64,000 bases of DNA from JAHEKB01 sp049115575 (GTDB lineage: Bacteria > Bacteroidota > Bacteroidia > NS11-12g > UBA9320): NCBI GenBank assembly GCA_049115575.1, contig JAGDZU010000001.1:62001-126000 (forward strand), read 5' to 3'. Below the pieces are notes generated by a model. That model made no database searches. It worked only from the letters and a program-made list of their open reading frames with translations, and was not told the DNA's origin. Of the stretch, positions 34,578-41,696 are shown in pieces. Within the stretch, counting starts at the first letter, position 1. Each line of letters begins with the position of its first letter. Both the position numbers and the translations under genes were made by a program.

Positions 34578-35615
34578 TTATATAGATCCTAAAAGGATTC
34601 CAGCAGAAACTGTTCTTATCTCTGGTCCTAGATCTTGTTTAAACATGGAGTTTGGATAGTACTTCCCAAAGAGCACAAAGCTTCCATAACCAAATTGAAC
34701 TTCATAACCCATTCGGAATTTCTCCAAATTAAAGTCATCCTTAATTTTTGATTTTTGTTTGCCATTTTCAGACCATTTCAATTTTTGGTGACTGTTTATC
34801 AAATAACCAAATGTGGGTCCAAAAGACAGTTTGAACATATCATCTCCATGTCCCAGCTGAATATTTAGCATTAATGGAACAGTGAGATATTGTGTAACCA
34901 ATTTATTCTTCTTGTACTCTATATCTTGATTGATTGAAGGCATAAGTGCACCCAGAGTATCATAGCCAAAATTCACATCTCTGCTAAATCTATAGTTGTT
35001 AATATCTAGACCTATTCCATATACCAAGCGCACATTCTCTTTGTAAATATTAAGAGCTTGCTGAACAAAATGGATATGGAAGTTAATAGATTTACCAGTT
35101 GAGATTTCCATGTTCTCAAAACCCAAAGGCATCTCCAATTCATCGTTAACATTCAAAGTATTATTTAAGCCTATTTGGAAATTAAACCAATCCGTGGTAA
35201 CTATTTCTCTCTTTCTTTCAAATGGTTCATGATCTCCATGGTTCATCATAATGATACGTTCTTCAATTATGCTGTCATGTAATTCATGCATAGAAATGCC
35301 ACTATCAAGTTCATGCATGACATCTCCATGTTTCTCTTTAAAAATGATTTTCCCCAACTTGCCATCTATGATAATGTGTTCTTCGCCATCAACTATTATG
35401 ATTTTACGATTTTCATTATCAATGATTACTTCTTCACCTTCGTCACCGCTAATGATGATTCTTTCATCAGTGACTTCAATCTCTTCGTCATCCTCATTTT
35501 CTTCAATCTCTTCTATAACTTCCTCTACAATTTCCAAGGAATCGTTTTGAGCATACAGGGTTGGTCCAGCAAACACAAATGCTAGAATGAGTGTAATTGG
35601 TATTAAGTGTTTCAT
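34578..35615 (-). CDS. Outer-membrane beta-barrel protein with acidic and His/Met-rich N-terminal region
   Basis: 345 residues from the ATG at 35615, which starts the signal peptide (KHLIPITLILAFVFAGPTLY, cleavage near AQ); an ATG 4 codons earlier is also possible. Next comes a very acidic stretch (EEVIEEIEENEDDEEIEV), a series of short beta repeats (IIIDNENRK-like, IIIVDGEEHIIIDGK), then a His/Met-rich segment within about 40 residues (KHGDVMHELDSG, SMHELHDS, MMNHGDHEPF). The last 200 residues are a PorT/OMP_b-brl_2-like barrel ending TVSAGILLGSI. The middle segment could bind metal or lie in the periplasm as a plug; both are inferences. Last gene of the ECF operon. Confidence 0.78.
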   Translation of the reverse strand: MKHLIPITLILAFVFAGPTLYAQNDSLEIVEEVIEEIEENEDDEEIEVTDERIIISGDEGEEVIIDNENRKIIIVDGEEHIIIDGKLGKIIFKEKHGDVMHELDSGISMHELHDSIIEERIIMMNHGDHEPFERKREIVTTDWFNFQIGLNNTLNVNDELEMPLGFENMEISTGKSINFHIHFVQQALNIYKENVRLVYGIGLDINNYRFSRDVNFGYDTLGALMPSINQDIEYKKNKLVTQYLTVPLMLNIQLGHGDDMFKLSFGPTFGYLINSHQKLKWSENGKQKSKIKDDFNLEKFRMGYEVQFGYGSFVLFGKYYPNSMFKQDLGPEIRTVSAGILLGSI

Positions 35616-35638
35616 ATTATAGTTCATTAAATGTTATT

Positions 35639-36091
35639 TTAAAGCTGAGCATCTAACCTTTGCTCTGCCATTGTTTCTAATTGTTTATCTAGTTCAAGGT
35701 CTTCAAGTACTTCATCAGAGTCATCAAAAAGGAGCATATGTTTTTGCTCTGCATATTCCTCTAACTCCATATCCATTTGTTCATCCTGCAAATCATAAAC
35801 CATTTCATCTTCAGTATTCATCAATCGCTCCTCTGCTATAAGCTCTAATTCTAAATCCAATTCTGGATCTTCCAAGATTTCGGGAGTATCGTCAGACCAC
35901 AGCTTGTAATGTTCTGGAGAGTCCGTTTCAATGCAATGACTTATTTCAACTTTGATTTTAACACCATTATCCAATTTTATGGTGATGTACTTCTTTTTTA
36001 CTGGCTCTGTATCCTTTTCGGTTAAACCAAAAGCTGAAGTGCTAAATACAAAAGTTAAAAGTAAGAGTAGGGAGGTAAATGTGGTTTTCAT
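35639..36091 (-). CDS. Small acidic secreted protein with three imperfect repeats
   Basis: 150 residues. Signal peptide MKTTFTSLLLLLTFVFSTSA. After a basic patch (KKKYITIKLDNGVKIKVEI) and one Cys, residues about 67-150 consist of three helix-like acidic repeats of about 28 residues: PEILEDPELDLELELIAEERL, MVYDLQDEQMDMELEEYAEQK and DEVLEDLELDKQLETMAEQRL (here split only to show the pattern). No family is recognised. It lies between the anti-sigma gene and the barrel protein gene, with gaps of 2 and about 23 bases, so it is very likely co-expressed under the ECF sigma factor. Confidence 0.72.
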   Translation of the reverse strand: MKTTFTSLLLLLTFVFSTSAFGLTEKDTEPVKKKYITIKLDNGVKIKVEISHCIETDSPEHYKLWSDDTPEILEDPELDLELELIAEERLMNTEDEMVYDLQDEQMDMELEEYAEQKHMLLFDDSDEVLEDLELDKQLETMAEQRLDAQL

Positions 36092-36093
36092 AA

Positions 36094-36888
36094 TTACTTA
36101 TTAAATGGGGTTAAACTTGCCATAGCGTGGTAACCTTGTGTTTCTAATTCAAAATCCAACTGACGTTGCTTCCAATCTGGTTTAACATTCAGTGATGGGT
36201 TTCTGAGTTTGTTTATAGTTACCATTGCTTTTCCTGTGATACGCTCAACACTACCTATAGTTACATCTGTAGCTGAAATTAGGATTAAAGGCTGATTTAT
36301 ATCGTTTAACTGCAATGTGTTGGTGTTATATACTATGTTATTGGTGTTTCTCCCTCTGAGCTCTGATTCTATTCTAAAGTCATCATAATCCATCTCAATG
36401 TTTTCTGGCTCCTCTTCAGGAGTAGATTGCGATACAAAAACTGGATTAATTGGACTGTTTACAGGAGGTAGAGTTTGAACTTCCATTTCATTTGAATTTT
36501 CAGATTCAGCATCTTCAATAGGTAAAATGTCCGTCGGTTCAACAACAGTTTCACTTGCTATGGGCTGAATGCCATCTGAGATATCTCCTGAATCCGTTAA
36601 TCTGGGTAACATATATAGCAGGCCAAATAAGACGCAGGCCGCAATTCCAACGCTCCACCATGTTGGAATGGCCAGGACCTTGGTTTCTTTCTTGATGAGA
36701 TCGGCTTTCTTTTCAAAAACGGTGTTGAGTTCAGGTATAAGCACTGTAGACTGGAATAATTCCCATTCCTCTTTAAAGAAAGGGTCTTGCTCAATTTGCA
36801 TCTCAATAGACGCCTTATTGCCTTCAGGGATATTGCCCTCAAGCAAATCAAACATGATCAATTCATAATTATCTTTCGTCAGTCTCAT
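36094..36888 (-). CDS. Membrane anti-sigma factor (putative)
   Basis: 264 residues. An N-terminal cytosolic helical region (NYELIMFDLLEGNIPEGN, residues about 5-70) resembles the sigma-binding domain of Bacteroidota anti-sigma factors. One membrane span follows near residues 74-92 (WWSVGIAACVLFGLLYMLP), then an extracytoplasmic part with acidic, proline-containing and beta-rich sequence ending LTPFNK. The ATG overlaps the sigma factor stop as ATGA, the classical arrangement of a sigma/anti-sigma pair. It would hold the sigma factor until an envelope signal releases it. Confidence 0.8.
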   Translation of the reverse strand: MRLTKDNYELIMFDLLEGNIPEGNKASIEMQIEQDPFFKEEWELFQSTVLIPELNTVFEKKADLIKKETKVLAIPTWWSVGIAACVLFGLLYMLPRLTDSGDISDGIQPIASETVVEPTDILPIEDAESENSNEMEVQTLPPVNSPINPVFVSQSTPEEEPENIEMDYDDFRIESELRGRNTNNIVYNTNTLQLNDINQPLILISATDVTIGSVERITGKAMVTINKLRNPSLNVKPDWKQRQLDFELETQGYHAMASLTPFNK

Positions 36889-37370
36889 AATAAGGATGGT
36901 TCTAATTTTACTATATATGACTTTATGAATTTGCGAGCCCTAAAAATGTTCACTTTAACTTGGGATTCGCTCATTCCTGTAATATCTCCAATGCTTTTAT
37001 AATCATATCCTTCAAAATCTCGAAGGGTAATTGCTGTCTTCTGCTTTTCTGGCAATTGACTTACCGCTTTTTGTACCCAAGCGGTTAGGTCGCTGTACTC
37101 TTCTGTGTCCGCGGCTAAATGATGTGCAGCTTCTAAAGAAGTGTTTCGCTTATTTTTTCTAATGACATCTATCATATTATTATATGCTACTTTGAATAAA
37201 TATGATTTAGCTGTTTCCATTTGCACATTGTCTTTTTTAATCCATAGTTTCTCAAATGTGTTTTGAACTATGTTCTCAGACTCGAAATGATCCCCCAAAT
37301 TCTTAACTATGAATCTGAAAATCCCATCAGAATATGCTTCTACGCATTCATTGTATTCTTGGGTGTTCAT
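36885..37370 (-). CDS. ECF RNA polymerase sigma factor
   Basis: 161 residues. Sigma region 2 occupies about residues 10-75 (NLGDHFESENIVQNTFEKLW and YLFKVAYNNMIDVIRKNKR), and region 4 about 105-155 (LPEKQKTAITLRDFEGYDY, IGDITGMSESQVKVNIFRAR). It directs polymerase to extracytoplasmic-stress promoters. No TAnnTTTG element precedes it, unlike most genes here, which fits transcription by itself or another alternative sigma factor. Upstream on the minus strand lies TTGTAACTTTATCTACTTTT, with a possible ECF-type AAC -35 core; this is tentative. Confidence 0.92.
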   Translation of the reverse strand: MNTQEYNECVEAYSDGIFRFIVKNLGDHFESENIVQNTFEKLWIKKDNVQMETAKSYLFKVAYNNMIDVIRKNKRNTSLEAAHHLAADTEEYSDLTAWVQKAVSQLPEKQKTAITLRDFEGYDYKSIGDITGMSESQVKVNIFRARKFIKSYIVKLEPSLL

Positions 37371-37477
37371 TGGTCCGTTCTATTGTGCTACGTTAAAAAG
37401 TAGATAAAGTTACAAGATGAGTTAAATTTCTTCCTTTTTAGTGTATAGAAGTAATGCAATTCTCTATTAAACAGATG

Positions 37478-37485
37478 TATGTTTG
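37478..37485 (+). promoter_or_regulatory. -7 promoter element (TATGTTTG) of the methyltransferase operon
   Basis: Exact TAnnTTTG match ending 5 bases before the GTG at 37490. The transcript would begin at or next to the start codon. Confidence 0.5.
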
Positions 37486-37489
37486 TTGA

Positions 37490-38224
37490 GTGACTAGGTC
37501 TCAAGATTGGTTTATAGATTGGTTTGATAGTCCTTATTATGATCTGCTGTATAAAAACAGGGACGAGAATGAAGCTCGCGTATTTTTAGATAATTTGCTG
37601 AAATACCTAAAACTAGGGTCAAACATTAAGGTGCTTGATTTAGCCTGTGGTAAAGGTAGACACAGTAAAATTTTGTCTGAACATGTTCAAGAAGTGGTAG
37701 GCTTGGATTTAAGTCAACGAAAGATTGAGTTTGCTCAAGGATTAAGTAATTCCAACTTGAAATTTGTTAGGCACGATATGCGTAAGCCTTTTCCTTCTGG
37801 ACCATATCGCGTTATATTTAATCTGTTCACAAGCTTTGGATATTTCAAAAATGAAAATGAACACCTAGCTACTTTGGAAAACTGTTGTAGTGCTTTAGAA
37901 GAAGGAGGTGTGTTTGTAATGGATTTCTTGAATATTGAATATGTGCGCAACAACGCAAATCAGAAAGAAGTAAAAGAACAAGACGGAATCAGTTTTATAA
38001 TAGAAAAGAAATTGCAGAACGGATATCTACATAAAAGTATAAGTTTTAATGCCGATGGAAAGCACTATCAGTTTCAAGAACGGATTAGGGCCTACAGCAA
38101 AGAAGATCTCCATGATATGCTGTCTAAAGTTAAGCTTAACATTGCTGCATTATTCGGTTCCTATCAGTTAGAACAATTTGATACTTTGAACTCGGAGAGA
38201 TTAATTTTGATAGCTCGTAAATGA
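37490..38224 (+). CDS. Class I SAM-dependent methyltransferase
   Basis: 244 residues. SAM motif I is VLDLACGKGRHSKIL near residue 48, motif Y LDLSQRKIEFA follows, and a later EGGVFVMDFLN matches the usual motif III area. The typical opening of this Bacteroidota family (SQDWFIDWFDSPYYDLLYKN) starts right at the GTG, so the start is reliable even though the -7 element lies only a few bases before it. The substrate is unknown. The stop overlaps the PAP2 gene start (ATGA). Confidence 0.87.
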   Translation: MTRSQDWFIDWFDSPYYDLLYKNRDENEARVFLDNLLKYLKLGSNIKVLDLACGKGRHSKILSEHVQEVVGLDLSQRKIEFAQGLSNSNLKFVRHDMRKPFPSGPYRVIFNLFTSFGYFKNENEHLATLENCCSALEEGGVFVMDFLNIEYVRNNANQKEVKEQDGISFIIEKKLQNGYLHKSISFNADGKHYQFQERIRAYSKEDLHDMLSKVKLNIAALFGSYQLEQFDTLNSERLILIARK

Positions 38225-38793
38225 TAGAACAAATCATAGACATAGATGTAAGCGTATTTAAATGGATTCATCACGATCTAGCAAATACTTTTATGGATAG
38301 ATTAATGCCCATGATTAGGAATAAATGGAATTGGATTCCATTATATGCGGTCTTTGTTTTTTTCGCTATCACCAAGTATAAAATGCGTTCTATCCCAATT
38401 ATTTTGGGTGTGGTATTAACAGTAATATTAGCAGACCAATTTAGTGCCGGTTTAATAAAGGATTGGGTGCAAAGGGTAAGACCGTGCAATGACCTATCAT
38501 TGGCCGCTTGGGTTAGACCTGTAGTTCCTTGTGGTGGAGGATATAGTTTTATTTCTGCTCATGCTACAAATCACTTTGCATTAGCCGTTTACTTCAGTTG
38601 GTTTTTTAGCAGCATCAACAGCTGGAAAGGATTTCATTTAGTATTTTATCTATGGGCGGCACTCATCAGTTTTGCTCAGGTTTATGTAGGTGTACATTTT
38701 CCGCTGGATGTAATTGTAGGAGGCATTGCAGGTGTTCTAATTGGTCATTTAATGTTGTACCTTTCTAAACTAGTTCTAAAAGCTAAAAACTAG
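38221..38793 (+). CDS. PAP2-family membrane phosphatase
   Basis: 190 residues with about five or six membrane spans. The three PAP2 motifs are intact: KDWVQRVRP near residue 79, SAHATNHFALAV near 112, and AQVYVGVHFPLDVIVGG near 152. The central PSGH motif is written S-A-H, as in many Bacteroidota members. Such enzymes dephosphorylate undecaprenyl pyrophosphate or phosphatidate at the membrane outer face, recycling the lipid carrier for wall and polysaccharide synthesis. It is encoded between a methyltransferase and a helicase, overlapping the first by 4 bases. Confidence 0.92.
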   Translation: MIEQIIDIDVSVFKWIHHDLANTFMDRLMPMIRNKWNWIPLYAVFVFFAITKYKMRSIPIILGVVLTVILADQFSAGLIKDWVQRVRPCNDLSLAAWVRPVVPCGGGYSFISAHATNHFALAVYFSWFFSSINSWKGFHLVFYLWAALISFAQVYVGVHFPLDVIVGGIAGVLIGHLMLYLSKLVLKAKN

Positions 38794-40503
38794 GTGTATC
38801 AGGAAAAAGCATTAGCCATACTCAAGTCAGGGAAGAATGTTTTTCTCACTGGTTCTGCAGGAACTGGGAAGACCTATACACTGAATAAGTATATTGAATA
38901 CTTGCGTGAGCACAATGTGCCTGTGGCTATAACCGCAAGTACAGGTATAGCTGCGACTCATATGAGTGGTACTACTATACATTCTTGGAGTGGAATTGGC
39001 ATTAAGGACAAACTCACGCAAAATGACTTCAAAAGTTTAAGCACCAAGAAATACCTAACTAAATCAATTAAAAAAACACATGTTCTTATCATAGATGAGA
39101 TTTCCATGCTTCATAGAAATCAACTCGATATGATTAACAAAGTATTGAAGTATGTGAGAAGCAGTGGAGAAGCATTTGGTGGAATGCAAGTGGTATTCTC
39201 GGGAGATTTTTTTCAATTGCCTCCCGTTAGTAAAAATCAAGAAAGCAACAGAGAGAAATTCGCTTTTATGTCTGAAGCCTGGTTGGCGGCTAATGTGACC
39301 ATTTGTTATCTCACAGAACAATACAGACAAAGTAAAAACAGTCTCAACGATCTATTAAACGAAATGCGAGGGCAAGAAGTGAGTTCCTTCTCCATTGATT
39401 TATTACAAGAGGCTAAATATCAAGAGTTACCTATAGAACCTACTAGACTCTATACTCATAACGCTAATGTCGATGAAATCAATGCCAAGGAATTGGAAGC
39501 TTTAGAAGGCGATAAAGAGGTCTATTTCGCAGAAAAAAGTGGCAACCAAAAAATGATGGAAGGCTTTGTGAAATCGCTCATAGTGCAAGACAAGTTGGTT
39601 TTGAAGAAGGGAGCAAAAGTGATGTTCTTGAAAAACAACCACGACTTGGGTTATATGAATGGATCACTTGGCATAGTAGTGGATTTTGATTCAGATGACA
39701 ACTGGCCCATTGTTCAATTAAGCGATAAAAGAAAAATTAAAGCAGAGCCTGAAGTTTGGTCCATACATGATGAGGGAGGAAAGATGTTGGTACAGTTTGA
39801 ACAGGTTCCTCTGAGGCTAGCATGGGCGATTACGGTACATAAAAGTCAAGGAATGACTTTGGAATGTGCTGAAATGGATTTATCCAGGTCTTTTGAATTG
39901 GGGCAGGGATATGTAGCTCTATCGCGTCTTAAAGACATGGATGGATTAAGACTACTGGGATTAAATAAAATGGCATTAGAAGTGGATCCCCTGGCTGCCA
40001 AAGCAGATGCCAGGTTTATTGAGTTGAGCATGGAGGCTGATGATCAATTAAAAGAGGATGAATTGACATCTTTGTTTAAAGACCATATTCTGGATTCAGG
40101 TGGCACGTTTGATCCAATAGAGATTGCTAAGAACAAACAAAAACGAAAAGCTAAACGGGAGAAAAAGTCTACTCTTGATTTAACCGCAGATCTTATTAAA
40201 GAAGGTAAAAGCCTTTCAGAGATGGTAGTAGAGAGAGGTTATAGCTCCGCAACTATAAAAAATCATATTGGCAGTCTAGCAGAGCAACAACCAGAATTAG
40301 ATATTAGCGCATATAGACCCCCTGACCATATAATAAGTGCCGTAGAAAGTAGTCTTGAATTGTTAGAAGAGAAAGACAACAAAAATGACAAGACTCCAGA
40401 CGGTAAAATAAAACTATCTGCCATCTATAATAATTTAAAAAAGCAGTTGCTTTATGAAGATATAAAAATGGCGTTGGTATTTATTAGAAGAGACTCAAAA
40501 TGA
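38794..40503 (+). CDS. PIF1/RecD-like helicase with C-terminal helix-turn-helix
   Basis: 569 residues. The start is GTG immediately after the PAP2 stop TAG. Walker A is FLTGSAGTGKTYTL near residue 18, Walker B VLIIDEISML near 97, then QVVFSGDFFQLPP, LTEQYRQSKNSLN and the late motif AWAITVHKSQGMTLE with YVALSRLKDMDGL. These place it among PIF1-like superfamily 1B 5'-3' DNA helicases. The last 110 residues carry a lysine-rich stretch and a helix-turn-helix (DLIKEGKSLSEMVVERGYSS), known as HTH_40 from some RecQ relatives. Likely DNA repair or replication. Confidence 0.92.
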   Translation: MYQEKALAILKSGKNVFLTGSAGTGKTYTLNKYIEYLREHNVPVAITASTGIAATHMSGTTIHSWSGIGIKDKLTQNDFKSLSTKKYLTKSIKKTHVLIIDEISMLHRNQLDMINKVLKYVRSSGEAFGGMQVVFSGDFFQLPPVSKNQESNREKFAFMSEAWLAANVTICYLTEQYRQSKNSLNDLLNEMRGQEVSSFSIDLLQEAKYQELPIEPTRLYTHNANVDEINAKELEALEGDKEVYFAEKSGNQKMMEGFVKSLIVQDKLVLKKGAKVMFLKNNHDLGYMNGSLGIVVDFDSDDNWPIVQLSDKRKIKAEPEVWSIHDEGGKMLVQFEQVPLRLAWAITVHKSQGMTLECAEMDLSRSFELGQGYVALSRLKDMDGLRLLGLNKMALEVDPLAAKADARFIELSMEADDQLKEDELTSLFKDHILDSGGTFDPIEIAKNKQKRKAKREKKSTLDLTADLIKEGKSLSEMVVERGYSSATIKNHIGSLAEQQPELDISAYRPPDHIISAVESSLELLEEKDNKNDKTPDGKIKLSAIYNNLKKQLLYEDIKMALVFIRRDSK

Positions 40504-40507
40504 GTGC

Positions 40508-40537
40508 TTGATGGTCTGTTGCGAAAACTTAAATTTG
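40508..40537 (+). promoter_or_regulatory. Promoter of the ZIP transporter gene (TTG-N19-TAAATTTG)
   Basis: TTG at 40508-40510 and TAAATTTG at 40530-40537, 19 bases apart, form a consensus Bacteroidota promoter just after the helicase stop. It places the transcript start near 40543, next to the ATG at 40544. Confidence 0.7.
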
Positions 40538-40543
40538 TCGGCT

Positions 40544-41263
40544 ATGCAATGGTGGTGGATGATACTCCTTTTTATTCTTCCTTTAACAGGTGGAATTATA
40601 GGCTTGAATGTAGACAAGGCGCGAATTAAGGAGCTCAAACTCTTTCTGGCATTTGGTGGAGCCTTCCTTATTTCCATTACTATACTCAATCTAATTCCTG
40701 AAGTATATGAGCATATGGGGCCTCGAGCTGGATACTTTGTTCTAGGTGGATTTTTCTTGCAGATTGTCACAGACTATTTTTCTAAAGGCATAGAACACGG
40801 GCATATTCATTTACATGAATTTGAAAAGAAATTCCCAATGAGTGTGTTTATAGCTTTAGGTCTGCATGCATTGCTAGAAGGCGTAGGTGTAGGAGGTGAG
40901 GTGTTTAGCAAAGAAGCTCAGCGGAACCTGAGTTTTGCCATTGGTATGCATGAGATTCCCGCAGCTTTTGCTCTGGCTGTTGTATTGAAAAGTGCAGTTA
41001 AACGAGCAAAATCTGTAAACATGCTGTGGGTTGTAATCTATGCTCTAATGGTTCCTATTGGTCTGTTTATAGGTTCTTACCTCAAAGACTACGAAGAAAT
41101 AATTCATGCCGTAATGGCAATAGTCATTGGAGTATTCTTACATATTTCCACTACTATTTTGTTTGAAAATTCAGAAAGTCACAAATTCAGCTATTTGAAA
41201 TTAATTGCAATAGCTATTGGTTTAGGATTGGCATTGGTTGTAGGGTCAGTGCATATTCACTGA
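40544..41263 (+). CDS. ZIP-family divalent metal transporter
   Basis: 239 residues from the ATG at 40544 (MQWWWMILLFILPLTGG). A frame from TTG at 40508 would add 12 residues that coincide exactly with the promoter, so it is rejected. About eight membrane spans are present. Metal-site motifs lie in spans 4 and 5: HALLEGVGVGGE near residue 106 and GMHEIPAAFALAVVL near 134, with a His-containing loop HGHIHLHEFE before them. It imports Zn2+, Fe2+ or a similar ion across the inner membrane. Ends 6 bases before the convergent DUF1573 gene. Confidence 0.93.
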   Translation: MQWWWMILLFILPLTGGIIGLNVDKARIKELKLFLAFGGAFLISITILNLIPEVYEHMGPRAGYFVLGGFFLQIVTDYFSKGIEHGHIHLHEFEKKFPMSVFIALGLHALLEGVGVGGEVFSKEAQRNLSFAIGMHEIPAAFALAVVLKSAVKRAKSVNMLWVVIYALMVPIGLFIGSYLKDYEEIIHAVMAIVIGVFLHISTTILFENSESHKFSYLKLIAIAIGLGLALVVGSVHIH

Positions 41264-41269
41264 GTTCCT

Positions 41270-41635
41270 TCATTCAACCACGTAAACTTCAAATACTAGA
41301 TTTATTTCTCCAGCATTACTGTGAATGTTCACACCTTTAGCGTTATATCCAAGCCTGTCTTTGCTGTCGAAACTCACTTTGATTTTAGAAGATTCCCCTG
41401 GTTTGATTGGGTGCTTAGGCCATTCAGGAGTGGTACATCCACATGTGGGGTGAACGTGTTCTATTTTAAAATCTGCATCTCCTTCATTTGTAAAGTGGTA
41501 ATAGAACGTGAGTATGTCACCTTCTTTTACGTCTTCAAAAACTAAACCTTTCTTTTCAAAGACCGGTTTTGGACCACCTGCAGAAAGTAAAGTTAAACTC
41601 AGGCTTGCAATAAATGTTAGGATAAGGAATCTCAT
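41270..41635 (-). CDS. DUF1573 domain secreted protein
   Basis: 121 residues. Signal peptide MRFLILTFIASLSLTLLSAG. One DUF1573 unit of the abnormal spindle/HYDIN immunoglobulin type follows: VFEKKGLVFEDVKEGD, FTNEGDADFKIEHVHP, TCGCTTPEWPKHPIKPGESS, KGVNIHSNAG. Typical of short periplasmic Bacteroidota proteins whose function is not settled. It lies 61 bases after priA with its own promoter candidate. Confidence 0.9.
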   Translation of the reverse strand: MRFLILTFIASLSLTLLSAGGPKPVFEKKGLVFEDVKEGDILTFYYHFTNEGDADFKIEHVHPTCGCTTPEWPKHPIKPGESSKIKVSFDSKDRLGYNAKGVNIHSNAGEINLVFEVYVVE

Positions 41636-41686
41636 ATATTATTAGTAACCAATTTCATGCCAAAATGGTTGCTTGGTCATGTATTT

Positions 41687-41694
41687 CAAATTTA
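41687..41694 (-). promoter_or_regulatory. -7 promoter element (TAAATTTG) upstream of the DUF1573 gene
   Basis: Exact TAnnTTTG match on the minus strand at 41694-41687, just beyond the priA stop and 52 bases before the ATG at 41635. Confidence 0.4.
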
Positions 41695-41696
41695 GT

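Noticed and set aside
35251..35585. Two 99-codon plus-strand frames opposite the acidic part of the barrel protein
   Set aside because: They mirror GA-rich acidic codons of the real gene, giving Ser/Ile-rich low-complexity products.
36885..37370. Assigning a specific ECF group or target promoter to the sigma factor
   Set aside because: The sequence alone does not decide the group; the upstream TTGTAACTTT motif is too weak to call a regulon.
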